Shown here: positions 55,717 to 63,203 of the stretch, piece by piece
How the letters are laid out: each line of letters starts with the position of its first letter
Numbering within the stretch: position 1 is the first letter of the stretch
Source: G016234445 sp964438865
Lineage (GTDB): Bacteria; Chloroflexota; Dehalococcoidia; Tepidiformales; Tepidiformaceae
Assembly: GCA_964438865.1 (NCBI GenBank)
Contig: CAYTMI010000010.1
Location: 1 to 64,000 of the forward strand
DNA length: 64,000 bases
Direction: 5' to 3'
The notes under the pieces: model-generated
Database searches by the model: none
Seen by the model: only the letters and a program-made list of their open reading frames with translations
What the model was told of the DNA's origin: nothing
Position numbers and translations under genes: made by a program

Positions 55717-56927
55717 GCGGTCCCCTCGCCGGCCTGAGGGTGGTCGAATTCTGCGACGAACTCGGCCAGTACGCGGGGAAGCTCCTTGCCGACCTCGGCG
55801 CCGACGTGGTCAAGGTGGAGCCGCCCGGCGGAACTGCGGCGCGCAGGGTTGGCCCGTTCGTGAAGGGCATCCCCGGGCCGAACCGTTCGCTCAACTTCTG
55901 GTACTACAACACCAACAAGCGCTCGGTGGTGCTCGAGCTCGACGCAGCCGATGGCCGCGACGCATTCCTTCGGCTGGCCCGGGGAGCGGACATCGTCATC
56001 GAAGACCGTGAGCCGGGGTGGATGGCCGAGCGTGGGCTGGACTGCGCCGCCATCGGAACGCCGGCGCTGATCTTCTGCTCGATCACGCCCTTTGGGCAGG
56101 ACGGCCCGTGGGCGGGATACCGCTCTTCGGACATGGTTGGGCTGGCCCTGGGCGGGCCGATGATGATGAACGGCTACGACCTGGCCGACGCGCCCGGGGC
56201 GCCGCCCATTCGCGGGCACGGCGACCAGGGCTACCACACCGCCTGTCACTACGCCGTCCACGGGATCCTCGCCGCCCTCCTGCACCGCGACGCCACGGGC
56301 AAAGGGCAGGCCATCGACTGTTCGATGCACGAGGCGCTTTCCTGCACGGTCGAAGTGGGGATGCCGTACTGGCTGTATGTCCAGCGGGACGTGATTCGCC
56401 AGACCGGCCGCCATGCCGCCGCGCACCCCACGGAGCGCTGGCTCTATCGGGCGAAGGACGGGCGCGACATCATCATCTTCGGCGCCGGGCGCGACAATGC
56501 CAGTTGGAAGAAACTGAAGGAGTGGTTCCAGTCGGAGGGGTTCGGCCTGCAGTTCGACGAGTCCCGCTTCGACAGTCCCGCTGCCCGGCAACCGGGCCGG
56601 GGCTCACCAGAGGCCGCCGAGATCATGCGCGAACTCGAACGCTTCATCGCCGCCCACGACGCCGACTACGTCTACCGCGGCGGGCAGGAGCGCGGGCAGG
56701 CCTGGGGCACCGTCCAGGCGCCGGAGGACACGGTGAAGGACCCCCACTTCCACGACCGGGGCTTCTTTGTCGAAGTCACGGGAGAAGGCATGGACCGTCC
56801 CGCGCTGATGCCGGGGGCGCCCTACATCTTCAGCGCGACGCCCTGGGAGTTGCGGCGCCCCGCCCCACGCCTCGGCGAGCACACGGAAGAGGTGCTGGCG
56901 GAGGTGGCCGGGGAACCCTCTCGATAG
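55713..56927 (+). CDS. Type III CoA-transferase (CaiB/BaiF family), second copy
   Basis: A 404-residue partner of the preceding gene. N-terminal block: GPLAGLRVVEFCDELGQYAGKLLADLGADVVKVEPP. The catalytic region is GHGDQGYHTACHYAVHGILAALLHRD, so an Asp is retained. It differs in the N-terminal CoA-binding loop (WYYNTNKRSVVLELD). Its GTG overlaps the upstream stop. Confidence 0.93.
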   Translation: MSGPLAGLRVVEFCDELGQYAGKLLADLGADVVKVEPPGGTAARRVGPFVKGIPGPNRSLNFWYYNTNKRSVVLELDAADGRDAFLRLARGADIVIEDREPGWMAERGLDCAAIGTPALIFCSITPFGQDGPWAGYRSSDMVGLALGGPMMMNGYDLADAPGAPPIRGHGDQGYHTACHYAVHGILAALLHRDATGKGQAIDCSMHEALSCTVEVGMPYWLYVQRDVIRQTGRHAAAHPTERWLYRAKDGRDIIIFGAGRDNASWKKLKEWFQSEGFGLQFDESRFDSPAARQPGRGSPEAAEIMRELERFIAAHDADYVYRGGQERGQAWGTVQAPEDTVKDPHFHDRGFFVEVTGEGMDRPALMPGAPYIFSATPWELRRPAPRLGEHTEEVLAEVAGEPSR

Positions 56928-57070
56928 AGCAGCCGCCCGGCAGTCATCGGACTTTGTGAAGGTTTCGCACAGAGGGGGTGACGTGGCGCTGCGGCGGTAT
57001 TACCCTCGGGGCATCCCCTCCCGGGTCGCGGCGCGGCACGCGGCTTCCCCGGGAACGTGGAGGCGCCGAA

Positions 57071-57265
57071 ATGGTTACGAAAACGCCGGCCTACCCCGGG
57101 AACGCCTCGGTCTACGAGTTGTTGCGGACGCACCCCGCGGCCCGCGCGAAACTCGCGGAGATGGGGGTCACCACGGAACTGCTGGGCTATAAGATCGGCG
57201 ACGCCGCCCGCGTCGTCGGTGTGCCCGTCGAGCGGCTCACGGAGGCCGCCGCCGCTCCAGAATAG
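57071..57265 (+). CDS. Small DUF1858/ScdA-N-like protein
   Basis: A 64-residue helical protein: ASVYELLRTHPAARAKLAEMG, then LLGYKIGDAARVVGVPVERLTE. This resembles the DUF1858/ScdA N-terminal helical domain, associated with iron-sulfur repair or redox proteins, though it has no cysteine. The ATG is preceded by GGAGG. The 143-nt upstream spacer holds no gene. Confidence 0.7.
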   Translation: MVTKTPAYPGNASVYELLRTHPAARAKLAEMGVTTELLGYKIGDAARVVGVPVERLTEAAAAPE

Positions 57266-57286
57266 TCCGCCTTGGCGGGGTCGCCG

Positions 57287-57892
57287 TCAGGGGATGTTGA
57301 CGGTCTGCCCGGCGGCCAGGTTGGTGCAGTTAGCGTTGATCGTGGGGTTCGCGGCGAGCAGCTTCGAAAGCTCGACCCCGAAGCTGGCGGCGATGGCGCC
57401 GCAGGTGTCCCCGGACACTACCTTGTAGGTCTTCGCCGCGCCCGGCCGTGGAGTCGGTGTGGGGCCGGTACCGCCGGTCGTCGTGGACCCGGCCGCCGGC
57501 GCCGGGATCGTGAGGATGTCGCCGGCGTGCAGATTCGAGCAGTTCGCGTCGATGGTGCGGTTCGTCTTGATCAGGTCGGCGGCGGTGATCCCGTACTTGA
57601 CGGCGATGGCGCCGCAGGTGTCGCCCGGGACGACGGTGTACTTCTGTTGGCCGCTGGCCCCGCCCGCCGTCGTGACCGGGGTGGTGGTGCCCACGGCGCC
57701 GGTGGTGGAGACGGTGTCGCCGCGAATCTGGTAGAGCACCGGGTTCTGGATGGGCGTGGAACTGGGCACAACGGCCGGGTCGGTGACGCGCGGGCCGTTG
57801 CCGGGTTCGTCCGTGCCCCCCCCGCCGCAGGCAGCCAGGGCCAGTGCCACGAATACGCCAAGTAGAAACGCCGAGGCGCGGGCGAGGGTCAT
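57287..57892 (-). CDS. LysM-domain lipoprotein
   Basis: A 201-residue cell-envelope protein. The signal peptide ends in a lipobox LALAAC, then a Thr/Pro-rich linker. Two LysM repeats follow: YTVVPGDTCGAIAVKYGI and YKVVSGDTCGAIAASFGV, each with a Cys pair, separated by a Pro/Thr linker. LysM binds peptidoglycan glycan chains. Start 57892 is chosen because TAGCAT lies 7 nt upstream; ATG 57901 is an alternative. Confidence 0.92.
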   Translation of the reverse strand: MTLARASAFLLGVFVALALAACGGGGTDEPGNGPRVTDPAVVPSSTPIQNPVLYQIRGDTVSTTGAVGTTTPVTTAGGASGQQKYTVVPGDTCGAIAVKYGITAADLIKTNRTIDANCSNLHAGDILTIPAPAAGSTTTGGTGPTPTPRPGAAKTYKVVSGDTCGAIAASFGVELSKLLAANPTINANCTNLAAGQTVNIP

Positions 57893-57899
57893 GTCCGCC

Positions 57900-57905
57900 A
57901 TGCTA
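57900..57905 (-). promoter_or_regulatory. -10 box TAGCAT for a leaderless start at 57892
   Basis: TAGCAT on the minus strand is followed by 7 nt and the ATG; it selects the inner of two in-frame ATGs. Confidence 0.55.
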
Positions 57906-57953
57906 GGTGCGCCCGGGGCCGGGGGCAATCGCCGGGTAAACGCCGGAGAAGCG

Positions 57954-60167
57954 TCATTCGCCGCCGGCCGGCATTGCCGGGAGCCCGACTTCCGGTTCCG
58001 CGCCCTCCACCTGGATGTGCGGCAGGATGCGGTCCAGCCAGCCCGGGAGCCACCAGTTCGCGTCGCCCAGCAGTTCCATTGTCGCGGGGACCAGGACAAG
58101 CCGGACGATTGTGGCGTCGACGAAGATCGCCGTCGCCAGGCCGATGCCGAACTCCTTGATGATTCGGTCTTCGCCGAGGACGAAGGAGAGGAAGACGGCG
58201 ACCATGATCGCCGCCGCGGCCGTGATCACGCGGGCTGTTGCCGCCAGCCCGTGGCTGACGGCGGTCGCGTTGTGCCTGGTGCGGACGTACTCCTCCCGGA
58301 TGCGGCTGATGAGGAAGACTTCGTAGTCCATGGAGAGCCCGAAGAGGATGGCGAAGAGCATCATCGGGATGAAGGTTTCGACCGGCCCCTTCTGGATGTT
58401 CAGGGCGCCCGAGAACCAGCCCCACTGGAAGATGGCGACCAGCACGCCGTAGCTCGCGCCGATGCTCAGCAGGTTCATGACGGCGGCCTTGGCTGCGACG
58501 AGGACCGAACGGAAGACCGTCAGGAGCAGAAGGAAGCTGATCCCGATGACGCCGCCGAAGAGCAGGGGCAAACGCCGGCTGATCTGGTCGCCGATGTCGA
58601 CGTAGGCGGCGGTGCGGCCGCTGACGAAGACGCGGAGGTCCGTCCCGGCGGTCGTGGGGGGAACAACCTGGTTGCGGAGGTGGTGGACGAGGTCGACGGT
58701 GGCGGCGTCCTGGGGGGACGTCCCCGGCAGCACCGTGAACGCGGCCGTGTCGCCGGACTGGTTGAACACCAGGGGTGTCACCTGGGCGACGTTGTTGGCG
58801 GGTCCGCCGTTCGGGCCGGAGACGAAGGCTTCGCGCACTGCCTGAACCTGCGCCGGGGTTGCCGTGCCCGTGTCCACCGCGATGAGGATGGGGCCGTTGA
58901 AGCCAGCGCCGAAGCCCCTGGTGAGGAGGTCGTAGGCGCGGCGGGAGTGGTAATGGGTCGGGTTGTTGCCGGCGTCGGTGAAGCCCAGGCGCATCTGGAG
59001 CACCGGGGTGGCGAGCACGACGAGGAAGGTTGCCGTGGCGAGGAAGTACGGCAGCGGGTGGCGCTGGATCGCCTGGCTCAGGCGATACCAGCCGCTCTTC
59101 GGGTCCACGCCCTCGGTCGAACGCAACAGCGGGATGTGCCAGCGGTCGATGCGTTGCCCGGCGAGGGAGAGCAGCGCCGGGGTCAGCGTGAGGGCGACGG
59201 CCGCCGCGAGGACGACGACGGTGGCGCCGGTGGCCCCCATCAATGCCACAAAGGGGATGCCCATCGCGAAGAGCCCGAGGAACGCGATCGCGACGACTGT
59301 GCCGGCGAACATCACGGCGCGGCCGGAGGTGGTTACCGCCATCACGACCGACTCTTCGACTGAGTGGCCGGTGTGGAGCCCTTCGCGGAAGCGCGTGACG
59401 ACCAGCAGGCTGTAGTCGATCCCAACGCCAATGCCGATCATGGCGGCGAACTGGGGGGAGAATTCGGGGAAGGGAAAGAAGCGGGTGGCAACGGTAATGA
59501 TCGCGAAGGCGGCTCCAAGGCCGAAAACGGCGGCGCCGATGGGGAGCCCCACGGCGATCACCGAACCGAAGGCGATGAAGAGGATGATGATCGCCGCGCT
59601 CAGCCCGATGAACTCCGACCCGAAGTCCGGCTGTTCGTTGAATTCGACGATGTCGCCGCCGATCTCCACCCGCAGGCTGTCGCTGTTCGCGTCGTCCGCC
59701 ATCTGGATGAGACTGGCGACGACTTCCTTGTCGGCCTCCTGGTTCTGGGTGGAGAAGTGGACGAGCGCCCGGGCGATGGTCCCGTCTTTCGACACGTAAC
59801 CAGCCTGCTCTTCGTACGGGGAGAGGACCTCGACCACGTCCTTCAGGCCGAGAACTTTCCCGAAGAGGGCTTCGACCTGGGACTTCACGGCGGGGTCCTG
59901 GATCCCGGTGGGTGCCTCGAAGACGAGCACGGCCTCGTCGCCGGACTGGGAAGGGAACCGCGATTCGAGGAGGTCGAGCGCTTCCTGCGTTTCGGAGCCG
60001 GGGAGTTCGAAGTTGGTGGCGTAGGTCCCGCCAAAGGCGATGGCCGAGGCGATTAGGCCCACAAGGATGAGCACCCAGGCGGCGACGACGCGCCCCCGGC
60101 GGCGGTGGGCGAGGCGCGCCCAGCGTTCGAGGAGGGTCTGGTGGCTTGCTGGATCGCGAGGGGTCAT
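57954..60167 (-). CDS. MMPL/RND-family exporter
   Basis: A 737-residue membrane transporter with 12 predicted helices and two large extracytoplasmic loops (about 60-210 and 400-560). It shows the MMPL proton-relay region GVGIDYSLLVVTRFRE and a matching GLSMDYEVFLISRIREEY in the second half. The family exports lipids, siderophores or drugs. The start MTPRDPASHQ at 60167 is preferred: the longer reading runs through the operator region. It is probably repressed by the divergent TetR. Confidence 0.94.
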   Translation of the reverse strand: MTPRDPASHQTLLERWARLAHRRRGRVVAAWVLILVGLIASAIAFGGTYATNFELPGSETQEALDLLESRFPSQSGDEAVLVFEAPTGIQDPAVKSQVEALFGKVLGLKDVVEVLSPYEEQAGYVSKDGTIARALVHFSTQNQEADKEVVASLIQMADDANSDSLRVEIGGDIVEFNEQPDFGSEFIGLSAAIIILFIAFGSVIAVGLPIGAAVFGLGAAFAIITVATRFFPFPEFSPQFAAMIGIGVGIDYSLLVVTRFREGLHTGHSVEESVVMAVTTSGRAVMFAGTVVAIAFLGLFAMGIPFVALMGATGATVVVLAAAVALTLTPALLSLAGQRIDRWHIPLLRSTEGVDPKSGWYRLSQAIQRHPLPYFLATATFLVVLATPVLQMRLGFTDAGNNPTHYHSRRAYDLLTRGFGAGFNGPILIAVDTGTATPAQVQAVREAFVSGPNGGPANNVAQVTPLVFNQSGDTAAFTVLPGTSPQDAATVDLVHHLRNQVVPPTTAGTDLRVFVSGRTAAYVDIGDQISRRLPLLFGGVIGISFLLLLTVFRSVLVAAKAAVMNLLSIGASYGVLVAIFQWGWFSGALNIQKGPVETFIPMMLFAILFGLSMDYEVFLISRIREEYVRTRHNATAVSHGLAATARVITAAAAIMVAVFLSFVLGEDRIIKEFGIGLATAIFVDATIVRLVLVPATMELLGDANWWLPGWLDRILPHIQVEGAEPEVGLPAMPAGGE

Positions 60168-60201
60168 GACGATTCGGCTCCCGGCTTGGCCCGGCGAAAA
60201 C

Positions 60202-60244
60202 GGAACGCCGGTTCCGAACCAGTGTGAAGCGGAATTCCGGTTCC
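60202..60244 (-). promoter_or_regulatory. Twin operator palindromes between MMPL and TetR genes
   Basis: GGAAC-GCCG-GTTCC (60202-60215) is a perfect inverted repeat, extended to CGGAAC/GTTCCG. A second, near-identical site GGAAT-TCCG-GTTCC lies at 60231-60244. Their centres are 29 bp apart, close to three helical turns, so two dimers could sit on one DNA face. They flank the MMPL start and overlap the -35 region of the TetR gene. Confidence 0.75.
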
Positions 60245-60263
60245 CGTCAACCCAACGACCGTC

Positions 60264-60269
60264 TATAGT
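60264..60269 (+). promoter_or_regulatory. -10 box TATAGT of the tetR-type gene
   Basis: TATAGT sits 17 nt downstream of a weak -35 (60241-60246) that overlaps the second palindrome. The leader carries AGGAGG before the GTG start. Confidence 0.55.
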
Positions 60270-60292
60270 GGGCATAGCACAGGAGGCCGCGC

Positions 60293-60886
60293 GTGACACA
60301 CCACGCCGCCGAGCGCAGCGACGCCCGTCAGAACCGTGAACGGATCGTCCGCGCCGCCTACGAGACCTTCGCCGAGCGGGGCGTAGGGGTGGAAGTGCGG
60401 GAGATCGCGGAGCGCGCGGGCGTGGGCATCGGTACCTTCTACCGCAACTTCGCGACGAAAGATGACTTGATCATCGCGATCATCGGCGACGTTATCGCGC
60501 GATTCGACGCGGTGATGGCCGATGTCCTGGAGATCGACGACCCGGTGGAGGCCATCCGGGTGTTTCTCGCCCGGATTCTCGACGTGTTGGAGACCTGGGG
60601 CGAAGTTTGCCGCGGGCTGCTCCGCCAGAACCTGCCGGCGGGCGTGGGCGAACAGTTCATGGGCTTCGTTTCGAACCCGCGGATGGAGGAGGTTTTCCAG
60701 CGCGGCATCGACCGTGGGATTTTCCGGGCGGACCTGGACCCGGTCATCGCACGGGGGTTGCTCTATGCCTGTTGCGATCCACTGGTGTACATCAGCCCGC
60801 GGCAGTCGCGCTCCGCGGCGGAGATCGTCGCCGGGTTCACCGACCTGGTCCTTCGGAGCTTCATGGCCGGCGCTCCCCGGGCTTAA
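60293..60886 (+). CDS. TetR-family transcriptional regulator
   Basis: A 197-residue TetR regulator. The N-terminal helix-turn-helix reads ERIVRAAYETFAERGVGVEVREIAERAGVGIGTFYRNFATKDDLI. The ligand-binding domain follows. It is divergent from the MMPL exporter gene, and two matching palindromes lie between them, so repression of both genes is likely. The start is GTG with AGGAGG at 6 nt. Confidence 0.95.
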   Translation: MTHHAAERSDARQNRERIVRAAYETFAERGVGVEVREIAERAGVGIGTFYRNFATKDDLIIAIIGDVIARFDAVMADVLEIDDPVEAIRVFLARILDVLETWGEVCRGLLRQNLPAGVGEQFMGFVSNPRMEEVFQRGIDRGIFRADLDPVIARGLLYACCDPLVYISPRQSRSAAEIVAGFTDLVLRSFMAGAPRA

Positions 60887-60908
60887 CCCCAGCCATATGA
60901 TTCGTTGA

Positions 60909-60914
60909 TACAAT
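60909..60914 (+). promoter_or_regulatory. -10 box TACAAT for the MoxR-DUF58-TgpA operon
   Basis: TACAAT, with a weak TTAACC at the -35 position 17 nt upstream. The leader is about 75 nt. Confidence 0.45.
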
Positions 60915-60997
60915 CCGCGCAACCGTGCGGTAAGCCGGACGCGTAACCCGTGCTTTGGGCGGAAGGGGCGGACCCCTCCGCTGGAATTGGAGCTGAT

Positions 60998-61948
60998 GTG
61001 GAAGACCCGAAGATCATCGCCGAGCGCATCGTTGCGAACGTCGAAAACGTCATTGTCGGCAAGCATCGCGAATTGCGGCTTGCGATCACGGCCCTGCTCT
61101 GCGGTGGCCACATGCTTATCGAGGACGTGCCTGGCGTCGGCAAGACGATGCTCGCCCGGGCCATCGCGACCTCGACGGGCTGTAGCTTCCGGCGCATCCA
61201 GTTCACGCCCGACCTGCTCCCCAGCGACATCACGGGCGTTTCGATCTACAACCAGAAAGAAGGCGACTTCGAGTTTCGCCCGGGCCCGATCATCGCCCAG
61301 GTGGTCCTCGCCGACGAAGTGAACCGGGCAACCCCGAAGACGCAGTCGGCGCTCCTGGAGGCGATGGAAGAGCGGCAGGTGACGGTCGATGGCGTTACCC
61401 ACAAGTTGCCGCTGCCGTTCATGGTGATGGCGACCCAGAACCCGATCGAATACGAGGGGACGTTCCCCCTGCCGGAAGCCCAGCTCGACCGTTTCATGAT
61501 CCGGGTCCACCTCGGCTACCCCAGCCCAACCGACGAAGTGCTCGTCCTCGACCTTCAGCAGGTCACCCACCCGGTGGACACGATCAAGCAGGTGACCGAC
61601 GCGACGGAGATCCTGCAGGTGCAGCGGGCGGTCAAGGAGATCTACGTCGACCCGCTGATCAAGCAGTACATCGTCGCCATTGCGAATGCGACCCGCGAAC
61701 ACGAAGCCGTCTACCTGGGCGCGAGCCCGCGCGGTTCGCTCGCGCTCTTCCGGACGTCACAGGCCCGGGCACTGCTCGAAGGCCGCGACTTCGTCACCCC
61801 GGACGACGTGAAGGACCTGGCGCTGGTGACGCTGGGCCACCGGATCATCCTCAGCCCCGGCGCGAAGGTGAAGGGCACCACCGTGTCGGATGTGGTGGCC
61901 GCCTGCCTGAACCGGGTGCCGGTACCTGGCTCCCGGGCGCGCGTGTAG
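60998..61948 (+). CDS. MoxR-family AAA+ ATPase
   Basis: A 316-residue AAA+ ATPase. Walker A is EDVPGVGKTML, Walker B VVLADEVNRATPKTQSALLEAMEE and the arginine/sensor region is PLPEAQLDRFMIRVHLGYP. MoxR ATPases act as chaperones for metal- or envelope-associated proteins, often with a DUF58 partner as here. The start GTG 60998 (MEDPKIIAERIV) has GGAG at 5 nt; an upstream in-frame ATG lacks such a site. Confidence 0.94.
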   Translation: MEDPKIIAERIVANVENVIVGKHRELRLAITALLCGGHMLIEDVPGVGKTMLARAIATSTGCSFRRIQFTPDLLPSDITGVSIYNQKEGDFEFRPGPIIAQVVLADEVNRATPKTQSALLEAMEERQVTVDGVTHKLPLPFMVMATQNPIEYEGTFPLPEAQLDRFMIRVHLGYPSPTDEVLVLDLQQVTHPVDTIKQVTDATEILQVQRAVKEIYVDPLIKQYIVAIANATREHEAVYLGASPRGSLALFRTSQARALLEGRDFVTPDDVKDLALVTLGHRIILSPGAKVKGTTVSDVVAACLNRVPVPGSRARV

Positions 61949-61955
61949 GCGCCCG

Positions 61956-63203
61956 ATGCGACGCGCGTTGCGGTTTGTCTTCAGCCCTGCCAACCGGACG
62001 GTCACCCTGGTGCTGGCCATCCTCCTGGCGTGCGCTTTCGTCGCCATGGGAACGGGGTTCTGGCTGCTCTTCCGGCTGGTCTATCTCATCGCGCTCGCCA
62101 TCCCGCTCTGCTGGGGTATCGCCTGGTACAACACCCGGAACCTTGTGGTCTTCGCCGACCGCCGCACGGACCGCGCCCAGGTCGGCCAGGAAGCGCAGGA
62201 GATCATCGAAGTCCGCAATCGTGGCATCTTCCCGAAGCTCTGGCTTGAAGTGGAGGACCCGAGCGAACTGCCCGGGCACCGTTCGCGCCGCGTGGTTGTC
62301 GTGCCTCCCCGCCGGAGCCGCAACTGGATTGTCGACACCCGGCTGACGCGGCGCGGCGTTTACAACTGGGGACCCGTGCGGGTGACCTCGACTGACCCCT
62401 TCGGGCTGTTCCGGCGAGTCCGCGAATTCGGCGGCCAGCAGCAGATCCTGGTCTACCCGCCGGTGGTGGACCTCCCCCACTTCCAGGCGCCGCCGGCGAA
62501 CCTGCCCGGCGAAGGCCGCTTCCGCAAGCGCACGCACTACGTCACGCCGAACGCGAGCGGCGTCCGCGAATACGCCCCGGGTGACGCCTTCAACCGGATC
62601 CACTGGCGAAGCACGGCCCGCACCGGCGAACTGATGGTCAAGACATTCGAACTCGACCCGGCGAGCGACATCTTCGTCGTCCAGGACCTGGAGGCGCGGG
62701 TCAACGCCGGCCGCGGCGAAGAAAGCACCGAGGAGTACGGGGTGCGGGTGGCGGCGAGCGTTGCCCGCCATTATCTCCTCAGCAACCGCTCGGTCGGGCT
62801 GATCACTTTCGGGCGCGACCTCAAGGTCATCGAACCGGAACGCGGGCCCCAGCAACTGACGCGCATCCTCGAAACGCTGGCGACGGTCCGGGCGGTGGGC
62901 GATGCGCCGCTGGGCAACTTGCTTCAGGAGGAGCAGCGCCGCTTCGGGCGTCACACTACCGTCATCATCATCACGCCGGCAATGGACGACCACTGGCTCA
63001 CGGCCGTCCAGTCGCTCACACAGCGCGGCGTCCGGGCGGCCGTGGTCTTGCTCGACCCGAGCACGTTCGGGGGCGCGAAGTCCGCGCTGATGATGTACGG
63101 TGAACTCACAGCGAGCGACATCACGACCTACGTTGTCAGCCGCGGTGACGACCTCACCCTCGCGTTGAGTCCGACAGCAGGAGTGGGCGCATGGCAGGGT
63201 TGA
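61956..63203 (+). CDS. DUF58 family membrane protein (MoxR partner)
   Basis: A 415-residue protein with two N-terminal helices (about 15-58), an extended middle domain and the DUF58 signature REYAPGDAFNRIHWRSTARTGELMVKTFE near 207-235, followed by a vWA-like C-terminal fold. It is the standard partner of MoxR. It overlaps the next gene by 13 nt. Confidence 0.93.
   Translation: MRRALRFVFSPANRTVTLVLAILLACAFVAMGTGFWLLFRLVYLIALAIPLCWGIAWYNTRNLVVFADRRTDRAQVGQEAQEIIEVRNRGIFPKLWLEVEDPSELPGHRSRRVVVVPPRRSRNWIVDTRLTRRGVYNWGPVRVTSTDPFGLFRRVREFGGQQQILVYPPVVDLPHFQAPPANLPGEGRFRKRTHYVTPNASGVREYAPGDAFNRIHWRSTARTGELMVKTFELDPASDIFVVQDLEARVNAGRGEESTEEYGVRVAASVARHYLLSNRSVGLITFGRDLKVIEPERGPQQLTRILETLATVRAVGDAPLGNLLQEEQRRFGRHTTVIIITPAMDDHWLTAVQSLTQRGVRAAVVLLDPSTFGGAKSALMMYGELTASDITTYVVSRGDDLTLALSPTAGVGAWQG

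Noticed and set aside
56955..56971. CRP/FNR-like site TGTGAA...CGCACA
   Set aside because: The half-sites are 7 nt apart rather than 6, and no inner symmetry is conserved; kept only as a weak note, not a feature.
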